DNA of 64,000 bases. Origin: Ligaoa zhengdingensis (GTDB lineage: Bacteria; Bacillota; Clostridia; Oscillospirales; Ruminococcaceae). Under the pieces are notes generated by a model. It worked only from the letters and a program-made list of their open reading frames with translations. It was not told where the DNA came from and searched no databases. Of the stretch, positions 7,850 to 17,482 are shown piece by piece; position 1 is the stretch's first letter, and every line of letters begins with the position of its first letter. The stretch is from the NCBI RefSeq assembly GCF_014384885.1, contig NZ_JACRST010000001.1:459794-523793 (forward strand), given 5' to 3'. The position numbers and the translations under genes were made by a program.

Positions 7850-8251
7850 ATGCAAGACTCAGTTCTCCCTGCGGAAGTTCAGGAGCAGGCCGACCTTCTC
7901 GACCAATCGCTGTCAAAAATTCAGTTGATCCTCGGCGCGGTGGCGCTCTCCCATGGAACGCTCAGCGAACAACGCCGGCAGCTCATCTGCGGCAGCCTCG
8001 ACGAATCGTCCTCAGCCTGCTTTCCCGACCTCTTTCCGCCGCGCTTCACCTCCAACCTGATGGTGCTGCTGGCGGTGCTGTATTTTTTCCGGCTGACTGA
8101 ACAAAACCTGGACACCTCCGATCAGACGCCCGTCTCCCGCTGTTCCTCCCATCTCAACTATATCGCAAGCCTGTTTGTGCTGCTGGCCGCAGCGATCCGC
8201 CTGTTCGATGTGGTATTTGTGCGCTGCAACACCGAAGAAATCGCCGCATAA
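7850..8251 (+). CDS. Hypothetical protein with two hydrophobic segments
   Basis: A 133-residue product that I do not recognise. The first 60 residues are soluble-looking (EVQEQADLLDQSLSKIQ, probable helix). Two hydrophobic stretches follow (about residues 67-83 and 101-124), so a membrane-anchored protein is likely. I prefer ATG 7850 over GTG 7838 because the weak GGCGG is better spaced for it. It stands alone between two terminators, and coding confidence rests on the open frame and the well-placed terminator only. Confidence 0.5.
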   Translation: MQDSVLPAEVQEQADLLDQSLSKIQLILGAVALSHGTLSEQRRQLICGSLDESSSACFPDLFPPRFTSNLMVLLAVLYFFRLTEQNLDTSDQTPVSRCSSHLNYIASLFVLLAAAIRLFDVVFVRCNTEEIAA

Positions 8252-8258
8252 CCGCAAA

Positions 8259-8306
8259 ACCGCCCTTCCCTGGCCTGTTGAGCCATTAGAAGGGCGGTCA
8301 TTTTTT
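8259..8306. terminator. Bidirectional terminator between the unknown gene and carB
   Basis: Ten-base arms ACCGCCCTTC (8259-8268) and GAAGGGCGGT (8289-8298) enclose a smaller TGG/CCA pairing. The plus strand continues with CATTTTTTA. It can serve the converging carB transcript as well. Confidence 0.85.
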
Positions 8307-8308
8307 AT

Positions 8309-11300
8309 TTACAGCTTGGTGATATCCACAAAATGCATATCATCGATCGTTTTACCCAGCGCCAGGCAGTCCGCCATCGCGTTGGCGGTGTCCAGCGAGG
8401 TGAAGCAGCAGATGCTCCGCTCCACCGCCTTGCGGCGGATCTGCACCGACTGGCGGTGCGGATCGCGGCCCTTGGCCGAGGTGGAGATGACATAGTCAAT
8501 CTTGCCGCTTTCGATCAGATCCATCACATCCGGCTTGCCCTCCCCGATCTTGCGGACCGAGTTGCAGGCCACCATATGGCGGTTAAGGTTGAGCGCGGTA
8601 CCGGGGGTGGCATACAGGGTGAAACCGATCCGTTCAAACTTCTCTGCGATGGGGATAATTTCCTGTTGGTCACTGCTGCGCACCGAGAGCAGCACCCCGC
8701 CGCCGCGCTTCATCTTGTATCCGGCCGCCACCAGGCCCTTGTAAAGCGCTTCCTCAAAGGTTTTGGCGATGCCCAACACCTCGCCGGTGGATTTCATCTC
8801 AGGGCCGAGCTGGGTGTCGAGGTCGTGCAGCTTCTCAAAGCTGAACACCGGCACCTTGACCGCGATATAATCCCCTTCCGGATAGAGGCCGGTGCCGTAG
8901 CCCAGCGATTTCAGGGATGCGCCCAACATAATTTTAGTGGCAAGATCCACCATCGGTACGCCGGTGACCTTGCTGATATAAGGCACGGTGCGGGAGGAGC
9001 GGGGATTGACCTCGATCACGTACACCGCGTCGTTGTAGACAACATACTGGATGTTGACCAGACCCACCACATCCAGCGCCTTGGCGAGCTTGCCGGTGTA
9101 ATCGATGATCGTCTCACGGATGCGCGGGGACAGAGTGCGCGCGGGATAGACCGAAATGGAGTCGCCCGAGTGGACGCCCGCGCGCTCGATATGCTCCATG
9201 ATGCCGGGGATGAGGTAATCCGTGCCGTCGCAGATCGCATCCACCTCCACCTCGGTACCCATCAGGTATTTGTCGATGAGAACCGGGTTGTCGATATGCT
9301 GCGACAGGATGATACCCATGTATTCGGTCACGTCCGCGTCGCTGTGGGCGATGATCATGTTCTGGCCGCCCAGCACATAGGAGGGGCGCAGCAGCACCGG
9401 ATAGCCTAGGTCGTTGGCGGAGGCGATCGCCTCCTCTGCGGTGAACACGGTGTGGCCCTGCGGACGGGGGATGCCGCACTTCTCCAGCAGCTCGTCGAAC
9501 CGCTCGCGGTCCTCCGCCGCGTCGATGCTGTCCGCACTGGTGCCGAGGATCTTCACCCCACGCTTTTGCAGATACTTGGTAAGTTTGATCGCGGTCTGGC
9601 CGCCGAACTGCACCACCACCGCGTCCGGCTGCTCGGTGGCGAGCACCGAATCCACATCCTCTGGGGTGAGGGGATCGAAGTAGAGCCGGTCGGAGGTGTC
9701 GAAGTCGGTGGAGACCGTCTCGGGGTTGTTGTTGGCGATGATCGCCTCGTATCCGGCCTCCTTGAGCGCCCAGACACAGTGCACCGAGCAGTAGTCAAAC
9801 TCGATGCCCTGGCCGATGCGGATCGGGCCAGAGCCGAACACGATCACCTTCTTTTTGCCTGTGTGGTTCTGCTCGATATGCTCCTTGGCCTCGTTGGCCT
9901 CATCGAAGGTGGAGTAGAAGTAAGGGGTCTGCGCGGCGAACTCCGCGGCGCAGGTGTCCACCATCTTGTAGCTCGCTGCGCGCGGGTGCTCCACCTTCTG
10001 GCCGGAAAGCTGCTCGATGGTGGAATCGAGGAATCCGTATTTCTTGGCGGTGATATATTTCTCCTGGGTCAGCTCGCCTTCGGCGAGCTCCGCCTCCAAC
10101 TGGCACAGATGCAACAATTTGTACAGGAACCAACGATCGATCTTGGTGATATCGAAGATGATATCGGGCGAGACGCCGCGCTTCAGCGCCTCATACACCA
10201 CGAAGATACGCTCGTCGTCGCAGTCGTGCAGCTTCGCTTCAATCTGTTCGTCGGTGAGCCCCTTGAGCTTGGGCAGGTTCATGGTGTTGATCCCCAGCTC
10301 GATCGAACGGACAGCCTTCATCATGGCGTGCTCGAAGCTGGTACCGATCGCCATCACCTCGCCGGTGGCCTTCATCTGGGTACCCAGTGTACGCTTGGCG
10401 TAGACAAATTTATCAAACGGCCACTTCGGGAACTTCACCACAATGTAGTCGATGGCCGGCTCAAAGCAGGCATAGGTGGTGCCGGTGACCGCGTTGACGA
10501 TCTCGTCGAGGGTGTATCCGATGGCGATCTTGGTCGCCACCTTGGCGATGGGATAGCCGGTCGCCTTGGAGGCCAGCGCCGAGGAACGGGAGACGCGCGG
10601 GTTAACCTCGATCACCGCATATTCAAAACTGTCGGGGTACAGGGCGAACTGGCAGTTGCAGCCGCCCTCGACCCCCAGCGCATTGACGATGTTGAGCGCC
10701 GCGGTGCGCAGCATCTGGTACTCGCGGTTGGAAAGGGTCACAGCGGGCGCGACCACGATCGAGTCGCCGGTGTGCACCCCCACCGGATCGACGTTCTCCA
10801 TCGAACAGACGGTGATGCAGTTGCCGTTGCGGTCGCGGATGACCTCGAACTCGATCTCCTTCCAGCCCGAGATGCACTTTTCGATGAGCACCTGGGTGAT
10901 GGGGGAAAGCCGCAAGCCGTTTTCCGCGATCTCGTGCAGCTCCTCCGGCGTGGCCGCAATGCCGCCACCGGTGCCGCCCAATGTAAACGCCGGACGCACA
11001 ATCACCGGATAACCGATCTCCTCCGCAAACGCGAGCGCGCCCTCGACCGTCTCTTCCACCTGAGAGGGGATGCAGGGCTCGCCGATCGACTCCATCGTAT
11101 CCTTGAAAATCTGGCGGTCCTCCGCCTTGTCGATCGTCTCGGGGTTAGCGCCCAGGAGCTTCACGCCCTGCGCGTCGAGGAAACCCTCCTTGGCGAGCTG
11201 CATCGAGAGGGTCAGGCCAGTCTGTCCGCCCAGAGTGGACAGCACGCTGTCCGGCTTTTCAATTTCGATGATCTTTTTCACCACATCCAGGGTGAGGGGT

Positions 11301-11500
11301 TCGATGTAGATTTTATCCGCCATCGCTTTATCAGTCATGATGGTGGCGGGATTGGAGTTTACCAGAACGACCTCCAGGCCCTCCTCCTTGAGCGCCCGGC
11401 ATGCCTGGGTGCCCGCATAATCAAATTCCGCTGCCTGGCCGATCACAATCGGGCCAGAGCCGATCACCAATACTTTTTTAATATCGCTGCGCAGTCCCAT
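8309..11500 (-). CDS. carB: Carbamoyl-phosphate synthase large subunit
   Basis: Makes carbamoyl phosphate from bicarbonate, ATP and ammonia for pyrimidine and arginine synthesis. At 1063 residues it has the full architecture: two ATP-grasp halves (KKVLVIGSGPIVIGQAAEFDYAG at the start, and KKVIVFGSGPIRIGQGIEFDYCS near residue 550), an oligomerisation region, and a C-terminal allosteric MGS-like domain. It is the last gene of the pyr operon and overlaps the start of carA by one base. The ammonia normally comes from the small subunit, but the adjacent CarA has an inactive-looking amidotransferase site. CarB may therefore use free ammonia or the second CarA at 43.5-44.6 kb. Confidence 0.97.
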   Translation of the reverse strand: MGLRSDIKKVLVIGSGPIVIGQAAEFDYAGTQACRALKEEGLEVVLVNSNPATIMTDKAMADKIYIEPLTLDVVKKIIEIEKPDSVLSTLGGQTGLTLSMQLAKEGFLDAQGVKLLGANPETIDKAEDRQIFKDTMESIGEPCIPSQVEETVEGALAFAEEIGYPVIVRPAFTLGGTGGGIAATPEELHEIAENGLRLSPITQVLIEKCISGWKEIEFEVIRDRNGNCITVCSMENVDPVGVHTGDSIVVAPAVTLSNREYQMLRTAALNIVNALGVEGGCNCQFALYPDSFEYAVIEVNPRVSRSSALASKATGYPIAKVATKIAIGYTLDEIVNAVTGTTYACFEPAIDYIVVKFPKWPFDKFVYAKRTLGTQMKATGEVMAIGTSFEHAMMKAVRSIELGINTMNLPKLKGLTDEQIEAKLHDCDDERIFVVYEALKRGVSPDIIFDITKIDRWFLYKLLHLCQLEAELAEGELTQEKYITAKKYGFLDSTIEQLSGQKVEHPRAASYKMVDTCAAEFAAQTPYFYSTFDEANEAKEHIEQNHTGKKKVIVFGSGPIRIGQGIEFDYCSVHCVWALKEAGYEAIIANNNPETVSTDFDTSDRLYFDPLTPEDVDSVLATEQPDAVVVQFGGQTAIKLTKYLQKRGVKILGTSADSIDAAEDRERFDELLEKCGIPRPQGHTVFTAEEAIASANDLGYPVLLRPSYVLGGQNMIIAHSDADVTEYMGIILSQHIDNPVLIDKYLMGTEVEVDAICDGTDYLIPGIMEHIERAGVHSGDSISVYPARTLSPRIRETIIDYTGKLAKALDVVGLVNIQYVVYNDAVYVIEVNPRSSRTVPYISKVTGVPMVDLATKIMLGASLKSLGYGTGLYPEGDYIAVKVPVFSFEKLHDLDTQLGPEMKSTGEVLGIAKTFEEALYKGLVAAGYKMKRGGGVLLSVRSSDQQEIIPIAEKFERIGFTLYATPGTALNLNRHMVACNSVRKIGEGKPDVMDLIESGKIDYVISTSAKGRDPHRQSVQIRRKAVERSICCFTSLDTANAMADCLALGKTIDDMHFVDITKL

Positions 11501-12609
11501 TATCTGTTCCCTCCCGCATTCATCATATTGATAAACCGCCCCACGTAGTAGTGCTTATCGCCCGTGCCGGTGAACGCTTCGGGGTGAAACTGGATGGAAA
11601 ACGCGGGAGATTTCTTGTAAGAAATGCCTTCACAGGTCTTATCGTTGATGTTGCGGCAGAACACCTCGCCCTCCGATTTGGGCAGGCTCCCCTCATCCAC
11701 CGCATAGCCGTGGTTCTGCGAGGTGACAAACGTCTTGCCGATGCCGCTGTCTACCACCGGCTGGCTGCCGCCGCGGTGGCCGTGCGGGAGCTTTTTCACC
11801 TGTGCACCGACCGCCAGCGCCATCAGTTGGTGGCCCAGACCGATGCCCATAACCGGGATACCGCTGCCCATCAAGGCGCGGATGCTGGGGAGCAGCTCCC
11901 CGCAGTCCTCTGGGTTGCCGGGGCCCCCAGCCAGGACGATGCCGTCCGGCGCGAGGGCAGCCGCCTGATCGGCAGGGGTGTTCCACGGCAGCAGCGTCAC
12001 ATCGTAGCCGCGCCCGTTGAACGCGTCGATGATGCTTCTGAGGCAGCCGAAGTCGTAGACGGCGACCTCGCCCACCCGCTCGCCGGTTGCAGAATACCGC
12101 TTGAGCTCTGTGACCGAGACAGCCTGCACCGACTGTTGGATGCGGAAACTCTTTGCCATCTTCAGCAGCTCGGCCCGGTCGGCCGCCATATCGTTGGTGA
12201 TGACCCCGTTCATCGTGCCCTGTTCGCGCAGATGAGCGGTCAACGCACGCGTATCGATGTCGTAGAGGCCGATCACGCCCTGCGCCTTGAGGAAGGCGTC
12301 GATCGTCTCCTCGCAGCGGAAGTTGGACGGCTGCTCGCACCATTCGCGGACAATATAGCCGGTGGCGTGCGCGCGGTCGGACTCGCTGTCCGCCGCGTTC
12401 ATCCCATAATTGCCCGTGAGCGGGAAGGTCTGCGTGATGATCTGACCAAAGTAACTTGGATCGGTGATCGTCTCCTGAAAGCCGACCGCGCTGGTGGTAA
12501 ACACCACCTCGCCCACAGCGGTGCCCGCCGCGCCAAAGGATTTTCCTTCAAAGACCGTGCCGTCCTCCAAAAGCAGGATGGCCTTGCTGGTTGTCTGTTC
12601 GTACGACAT
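11500..12609 (-). CDS. carA: Carbamoyl-phosphate synthase small subunit with Cys-to-Gly change at the glutaminase nucleophile
   Basis: The 369-residue protein has the normal CarA layout: N-terminal CPSase domain and class I glutamine amidotransferase domain. In the family motif GICLGHQ the catalytic Cys is Gly257 (codon GGT at 11841-11839), giving GIGLGHQ. His342 and Glu344 of the triad remain (QFHPEA). The NGPGDP motif is also altered to GGPGNP. As seen, the protein should not hydrolyse glutamine and would leave CarB dependent on free ammonia, as happens when this Cys is replaced in animal CPS I. ATG 12609 follows GGGGAG. A second, intact carA lies at 43466-44563. A single-base error (TGT to GGT) is the main alternative. 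Confidence 0.92.
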   Translation of the reverse strand: MSYEQTTSKAILLLEDGTVFEGKSFGAAGTAVGEVVFTTSAVGFQETITDPSYFGQIITQTFPLTGNYGMNAADSESDRAHATGYIVREWCEQPSNFRCEETIDAFLKAQGVIGLYDIDTRALTAHLREQGTMNGVITNDMAADRAELLKMAKSFRIQQSVQAVSVTELKRYSATGERVGEVAVYDFGCLRSIIDAFNGRGYDVTLLPWNTPADQAAALAPDGIVLAGGPGNPEDCGELLPSIRALMGSGIPVMGIGLGHQLMALAVGAQVKKLPHGHRGGSQPVVDSGIGKTFVTSQNHGYAVDEGSLPKSEGEVFCRNINDKTCEGISYKKSPAFSIQFHPEAFTGTGDKHYYVGRFINMMNAGGNR

Positions 12610-12659
12610 AATATCTCCCCTTTTTCCCGTGGCTGCCGCCACTCCCCGATCTGTCAAAT

Positions 12660-13592
12660 TTATGGTAATGTGATGGCCGGCAGGTGTTGTGTGATATCTT
12701 CTTTCATCCGCAGCGCCTCGCGCCGTGCGGCCGCAGCGAACTCCTGCTCAGCGCAGCCCTCCTTTTGCCATGCGCAGAGGATGCCGCGCGACGAGTTGAC
12801 GATCGCGCCGAGCCCCCGCTCGTCGAACGCACCCAGGACATCCCAGGCGCCGCCGCCCTGCGCGCCGTAGCCCGGCACCAGGAAGAAGGTGTGCGGCATG
12901 GCCCGGCGCAGCTCCTCCAACTGTTCGGGGTAGGTGGCTCCCACCACCGCGCCCACCGCGGAATAGCCGTAACGGCCCATGGCATCTGCGCCCCAGTGCT
13001 CGCACATCTCGCCCATCACGCGGTACACCGGCATATCGCCGATCTGCCGGTCCTGCAACTCGCCCGACGATTTGTTGGAGGTCTTGCAGAGCACAAAGAT
13101 GCCCTTATCCCGCTCGTTGCACAGCTTCACCAGCGGCGCGACGCCGTCGGTGCCGAGATACCCGTTCACGGTGAGGCTGTCGCCGCCGAAGGCTTCAAAC
13201 TCCTCGCTGTCCACCAACGTCGCTCCGAGATGGGCGACCGCATACGCCTCCATGGTGGTGCCGATATCGTTGCGCTTGCCGTCGGTGATGACATACATCC
13301 CCTTACTTTTGGCATACTGGATGGTGTCGTGGAGGGTCTTCATCCCCTCATAGCCGAACATCTCGTAGTAAGCGCACTGCGGCTTGACCGCAGGCACCAC
13401 GTCGCACAGCGCGTCGATGAGCGCCTTGTTGTAGGCCAGAATCGCCTGGGACGCGCCCTTCAGGTTGCGCCCGTGCAGCCGAAACTGCTCCTCCCGCAGA
13501 TACGCGGGGATGTATTCCAATTTGGGGTCAAGGCCCGCCACCGTGGGGTTCTGCGTCTCCACGATTCGTTCGAGCAAACGGTCAAAGCTCAT
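12660..13592 (-). CDS. pyrF: Orotidine-5'-phosphate decarboxylase (type 2 family)
   Basis: Converts OMP to UMP, the last step of de novo UMP synthesis. The 310-residue length and the motif ITDGKRNDIGTT (Lys-Asp catalytic group, about residues 102-113) mark the longer type 2 family rather than the 240-residue type 1. TVAGLDPKLEYIP at the N terminus and the late VPGYGAQGG phosphate-binding loop are also present. It overlaps pyrC by four bases (ATGA), which suggests translational coupling, and carA follows 50 bp downstream. Confidence 0.95.
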   Translation of the reverse strand: MSFDRLLERIVETQNPTVAGLDPKLEYIPAYLREEQFRLHGRNLKGASQAILAYNKALIDALCDVVPAVKPQCAYYEMFGYEGMKTLHDTIQYAKSKGMYVITDGKRNDIGTTMEAYAVAHLGATLVDSEEFEAFGGDSLTVNGYLGTDGVAPLVKLCNERDKGIFVLCKTSNKSSGELQDRQIGDMPVYRVMGEMCEHWGADAMGRYGYSAVGAVVGATYPEQLEELRRAMPHTFFLVPGYGAQGGGAWDVLGAFDERGLGAIVNSSRGILCAWQKEGCAEQEFAAAARREALRMKEDITQHLPAITLP

Positions 13593-14878
13593 GGTGTTAC
13601 CTCCGTCTCTTCCCTATCTTGATATATGATCTTACCGTCCCGTATGGTATATTTCACGCGCCCCCTGAGGGCCATGCCCTCGAACGGGGTGTTGCGTGAT
13701 TTGCTCTTAAACTGTTCGGCCCGCACCGTCCAGGCTTCATCCGGATCGAACAGGGTGATATCTGCGGAAGTGCCGACGCTCAGGCTGCCGCCTGGCACCC
13801 CGAGGATGTGCGCTGGATGTACAGACATCAGCTCCACAATCTTGGAAAGCGGCGCCCCATGCCGGTGATGCAGCACCGTCAATGTAGCCGCCAAAGAGGT
13901 TTCCAGCCCCACGATGCCGTTGGGCGCATGTAGGAAATCCGCTTTCTCCTCGGGTGCGTGAGGGGCGTGGTCGGTGATGATGCAGTCGAGCGTACCATCC
14001 AGTACCCCCTCCATCACCGCGTCCACATCCTCCTGCTCACGCAGCGGCGGGTTCATGCGGAAGTTCGCATCTCTGGTCCGCAGCAGCTCGTGGGTCATCA
14101 TCAAGTAGTGCGGCGCGGTCTCCGCCGTGACCCTGACCCCTCGTGCCTTGGCGCTCCGGATGATCTCGACTGAACCCCTGGTGGAGACGTGCGCGATGTG
14201 GATGCGCCCCCCCGTCCGTTCGGCCAGGAGACACTCCCGCTCGGTGATGCTGTCCTCGCTGCGGCGGTCCATCCCCTTCACGCCGAGCGCCTCGGAGACG
14301 CTTCCCTTGTGGATGATCCCGCCGTCGATGATCGCAAGGTCCTCACAGTGGCTGGTGATGAACATCCCCATTTCGCTGCTGCGCCGGATCGCCTCCTCCA
14401 TCAGCGCGTCGCTCTCCACCGGCTTGCCGTCGTCGCTCAGCGCGACTGCGCCCGCCTCCCGCAGGGCTGCGAAGTCGGTCAATTCGGCGCCCGCCATGCC
14501 CTTGGTGATCGCCGCAACCGGATAGACCCGGCTCAGGCCGGTCTCCTTCGCGCGATCCCGAATGTAACGCAGCACCTCGGGGCAATCGGTCACCGGCTTG
14601 GTGTTCGGCATACATGCGACTGCGGTAAAGCCGCCTGCGGCCGCGGCCGCGCAGCCGCTCGCGATATCCTCCTTGTGGGTGAATCCCGGGTCGCGCAAAT
14701 GCACATGCATGTCGATCAGCCCCGGACAGGCAACCAAGCCCCCGGCTTCGAGCACCGGTTCGCCGTCGGCCGCAAGTGAATGTCCTATCGCAGCGACCTT
14801 GCCGCCCTTTACCAGAAGGTCGAGCCGCTCATCGAGCCCATTCTGCGGGTCGACCACCCGTGCATTGCGAATCAGCAT
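13589..14878 (-). CDS. pyrC: Dihydroorotase
   Basis: Cyclises carbamoyl aspartate to dihydroorotate. The 429-residue amidohydrolase has the metal motif DMHVHLRDPG near residue 56, CMPNTKP, HCED, IAHVSTRGS, and IITDHAPHAPEEK with the catalytic Asp. This is the class I (PyrC/AllB-like) length. It overlaps pyrR upstream by seven bases and pyrF downstream by four, so pyrR, pyrC and pyrF form a tight operon. No pyrB, pyrE, pyrD or pyrK is present here; they must be elsewhere. Confidence 0.95.
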   Translation of the reverse strand: MLIRNARVVDPQNGLDERLDLLVKGGKVAAIGHSLAADGEPVLEAGGLVACPGLIDMHVHLRDPGFTHKEDIASGCAAAAAGGFTAVACMPNTKPVTDCPEVLRYIRDRAKETGLSRVYPVAAITKGMAGAELTDFAALREAGAVALSDDGKPVESDALMEEAIRRSSEMGMFITSHCEDLAIIDGGIIHKGSVSEALGVKGMDRRSEDSITERECLLAERTGGRIHIAHVSTRGSVEIIRSAKARGVRVTAETAPHYLMMTHELLRTRDANFRMNPPLREQEDVDAVMEGVLDGTLDCIITDHAPHAPEEKADFLHAPNGIVGLETSLAATLTVLHHRHGAPLSKIVELMSVHPAHILGVPGGSLSVGTSADITLFDPDEAWTVRAEQFKSKSRNTPFEGMALRGRVKYTIRDGKIIYQDREETEVTP

Positions 14879-15420
14879 GGAGCACCCTCCTCCTCATATA
14901 AAATCACCACGCGGTCCGCGCCATCGCGCTCCTGCACATAGACTTTAACCTTCTCCTCGGCGGAGGTGGGCAGATTTTTCCCCACAAAATCCGGCCGGAT
15001 CGGCAGCTCGCGGTGGCCACGATCCACCATCACCGCCAACTGAATCTTCTGCGGCCGCCCCCGATCCATCAGGCCGTCGATCGCGGCGCGCACGCTGCGC
15101 CCGGTGTAGATCACGTCGTCCACCAGCACCACCCGCTTGCCGGTCACGTCGAAAGCGATCTGCGAACGGTCCTCTTCGGGACTGCGCCGCAGGTCATCGC
15201 GGTAGGGCGTGATGTCGAGGTAGCCCACCGGCACCCGCATCCCCTCGAGCTCTGAAATGCGCTTCGCGATGCGGCCAGCGAGAGAAGCCCCCCGCGAAAG
15301 AATACCGATGATGCAGACGTCCTGCAACCCCTTGTTTTTTTCAATAATTTCAAAGGATACCCTGGTGATCGCCCGGCTCATGGCGTTCGCGTCCATGATC
15401 TCCGCTTTTTCCCTGAGCAC
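14872..15420 (-). CDS. pyrR: PyrR, pyr mRNA-binding attenuator and uracil phosphoribosyltransferase
   Basis: Binds the pyr leader RNA when UMP is high and promotes termination; the family also has weak uracil phosphoribosyltransferase activity. The 182-residue protein shows the PRPP loop VVLVDDVIYTGRSVRAA, plus GILSRGASLAGRIAKRI and YRDDL, as expected. The GTG start at 15420 follows GGGGAGG. A matching PyrR-binding RNA loop and terminator lie directly upstream, so the operon is autoregulated. Confidence 0.95.
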   Translation of the reverse strand: MLREKAEIMDANAMSRAITRVSFEIIEKNKGLQDVCIIGILSRGASLAGRIAKRISELEGMRVPVGYLDITPYRDDLRRSPEEDRSQIAFDVTGKRVVLVDDVIYTGRSVRAAIDGLMDRGRPQKIQLAVMVDRGHRELPIRPDFVGKNLPTSAEEKVKVYVQERDGADRVVILYEEEGAPC

Positions 15421-15452
15421 CTGCGCACCTCCCCTTTTTGATATTCAATAAC

Positions 15453-15600
15453 AAAAAAAGCCGCCCGAATTCTCCCCTGGCAGGAAAACCGGACCGGCTT
15501 GCTGGTAAGCTGAAACTTCTCGCGTTCTCCTCCATGTGGAATGCGGTGGAAAAACGCCTTATTCACTTTACCGTCAACCTTGCCGGCCTCACAGGACCAA
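15453..15600 (-). promoter_or_regulatory. PyrR-responsive attenuator of the pyr operon
   Basis: On the minus strand the leader has GTCCTGTGAGGCCGGCAAGG (15598-15578 region), which matches the PyrR anti-antiterminator loop (UCC, GAGG, then AAGG). About 80 nt later an imperfect stem with AGCCG and CGGCT arms (15499-15460) is followed by seven T residues at 15459-15453. The order and spacing match known PyrR attenuators. Confidence 0.82.
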
Positions 15601-15623
15601 CTTAAAGGATGTTCGTTGTCTTT

Positions 15624-15652
15624 ATTATAATACACAATGGAATGAATGTAAA
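15624..15652 (-). promoter_or_regulatory. pyr operon promoter
   Basis: TTTACA (15652-15647), a 17-bp spacer, and a perfect TATAAT (15629-15624) on the minus strand, just upstream of the PyrR loop. A small dyad (AATGTA-AA-TACATT) overlaps the -35 region. Confidence 0.75.
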
Positions 15653-15775
15653 TACATTCTTTCCAGAAATACAACCGGAGTTTTCATCTAATTTTTGGTT
15701 GATATGTCATCTAGTCGGACTTTCTTTTGACTTTATCATAAAATTCAGTCGAAAAATACACGAAAAAATATGCAA

Positions 15776-15807
15776 AAAATCCGGATGAAATATTTCATCC
15801 GGATTTT
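15776..15807 (-). terminator. Terminator after lysS
   Basis: A perfect 16-bp inverted repeat (AAAATCCGGATGAAAT and its complement). On the minus strand it continues into a T-rich run. Confidence 0.88.
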
Positions 15808-15816
15808 GATGGCCGA

Positions 15817-17337
15817 TTATTTGCCCAGCGGCTTCATGGTGGGGAACAACAACACGTCGCGGATGGATGCGGTGTTGGTGAGCAGCATGACCAACCGGTC
15901 GATGCCGATACCCAAGCCGCCTGTCGGCGGCATACCGTACTCCATCGCGGTGAGGAAATCCTCATCCACATCGCAGGCCTCGTCGTCGCCCGCGGCCTTG
16001 GCAGCCGCCTGCGCCTCGAAGCGCTCGCGCTGGTCGATCGGGTCGTTGAGCTCGGAGAACGCGTTCGCGTGCTCACGGCCGACGATAAACAGCTCAAACC
16101 GCTGCGCATAGCCGGGGTTGGCGGGGTCCTTTTTGGCAAGCGGCGAAATTTCGACCGGGTGACCCATGAGGAAGGTTGGCTGAATCAGGTGTTCTTCGCA
16201 GAACTCATCGAAGAACAGGTTGAGGATATCACCCTTGAGGTGGCGTTCCTCGTACTGGATGTGGTGCTCCTTGGCGGCGGCGCGCGCCTCCTCCACCGTA
16301 TGAATCTGGTCGAAATCGACGCCCGCATATTTGCGGACCGCTTCCACCATGGAGATACGCTCGAACGGCTTGTCGAGGTCGATCTCCACGTCGCCATAGG
16401 TAATCTGGGCGGTGCCCAACACCTTTTTGGCCACCGTGCGGATCAGGTTCTCAGTGATATCCATCATGCCGTTGATATCGGTGTACGCCTGATAGAGCTC
16501 CAGCAGGGTAAATTCCGGGTTGTGGCGGGTGTCCATACCCTCGTTGCGGAACACACGGCCGATCTCATAGACGCGGTCAAAGCCGCCCACGATCAGACGC
16601 TTGAGGTAGAGCTCAAGCGCGATGCGCAGATACATGTCCATATCCTGCGCGTTGTGGTGGGTGATAAACGGGCGCGCCGACGCGCCGCCCGCGATGGTGT
16701 GCAGCACCGGGGTCTCCACCTCAAGGAAGTTTTCCCCATCCAGGAAGTTGCGGATTTCGGTGATGATGCGGGAACGCTTGACAAAGACATCCTTCACCTC
16801 GGGGTTGACGATCAGGTCGAGATAACGCTGGCGGTAACGGGTATCGGTGTCCTTGAGCCCGTGGAATTTCTCGGGCAGCGGCAACAGAGACTTGCTCAGC
16901 AGCACAATTCCGGTGGCATGCACCGAAATCTCGCCGCGCCGGGTGCGGAACACATAGCCCTTCACACCGACGATGTCGCCGATATCCCACGACTCCTTCA
17001 TCTCCCGGTAGGATTCCTCACCAACCTGGTCGATCTTCAGGTAGACCTGCATCCGGCCGGTGTGATCCTGGATGTCGAGGAAGCTCGCCTTGCCCATATC
17101 GCGGCGACTCATCATACGGCCTGCGATGCACACGTTTTGGTTCTCCATCTCGTCGAAATGCTCGCGGATCTGCTGGGCGAACGCGTCGCGCTCATAGGTG
17201 GTGATCAGGAACGGGTCCTTGCCCTGCTCGCAGAGCTTGGCCAATTTGTCGCGGCGAATCTGCAAAATCTCAGAAAGCTGCTGTTCGTTGAGTTCCTCGG
17301 TCTGGGGCTCGGTGTTTGGGTTTTGGTTTTCCTGCAT
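15817..17337 (-). CDS. lysS: Lysyl-tRNA synthetase, class II
   Basis: Charges tRNA-Lys. The 506-residue protein has an N-terminal OB-fold anticodon-binding domain (about residues 60-165), then class II motif 1 ([15 protein letters not shown]), motif 2 ([18 protein letters not shown]) and motif 3 ([16 protein letters not shown]) at the end. ATG 17337 follows GGAGG. It lies 146 bp downstream of greA on the same strand with a terminator between them, so it is read through or has its own promoter. No T-box was seen upstream. Confidence 0.97.
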   Translation of the reverse strand: MQENQNPNTEPQTEELNEQQLSEILQIRRDKLAKLCEQGKDPFLITTYERDAFAQQIREHFDEMENQNVCIAGRMMSRRDMGKASFLDIQDHTGRMQVYLKIDQVGEESYREMKESWDIGDIVGVKGYVFRTRRGEISVHATGIVLLSKSLLPLPEKFHGLKDTDTRYRQRYLDLIVNPEVKDVFVKRSRIITEIRNFLDGENFLEVETPVLHTIAGGASARPFITHHNAQDMDMYLRIALELYLKRLIVGGFDRVYEIGRVFRNEGMDTRHNPEFTLLELYQAYTDINGMMDITENLIRTVAKKVLGTAQITYGDVEIDLDKPFERISMVEAVRKYAGVDFDQIHTVEEARAAAKEHHIQYEERHLKGDILNLFFDEFCEEHLIQPTFLMGHPVEISPLAKKDPANPGYAQRFELFIVGREHANAFSELNDPIDQRERFEAQAAAKAAGDDEACDVDEDFLTAMEYGMPPTGGLGIGIDRLVMLLTNTASIRDVLLFPTMKPLGK

Positions 17338-17427
17338 ACTGTTTAACCTCCATCTCGTCCGCCGCCAATCGGCTGTTTGTGCGCCGGAGCGTTCTATTCC
17401 GCTGTTTTATGACACGCGCGAAACCTC

Positions 17428-17460
17428 AAAAATGCAGGCTATGGTTCCATAGCCCGCATT
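17428..17460 (-). terminator. Terminator between greA and lysS
   Basis: GGCTATGG and CCATAGCC arms with a two-base loop, extended by GCAT pairing, are followed by TTTTT on the minus strand. Confidence 0.8.
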
Positions 17461-17482
17461 GATATCCCTGTGATGTGGCTTT

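Noticed and set aside
9452..11548. A 698-codon open frame antisense to carB
   Set aside because: It mirrors the carB frame; GC-rich codons keep the opposite strand open. No domain, no ribosome binding site.
16069..17346. A 425-codon open frame antisense to lysS
   Set aside because: Shadow of lysS with no family resemblance.
17338..17482. A T-box leader for lysS
   Set aside because: No T-box core sequence; only the greA terminator is present.
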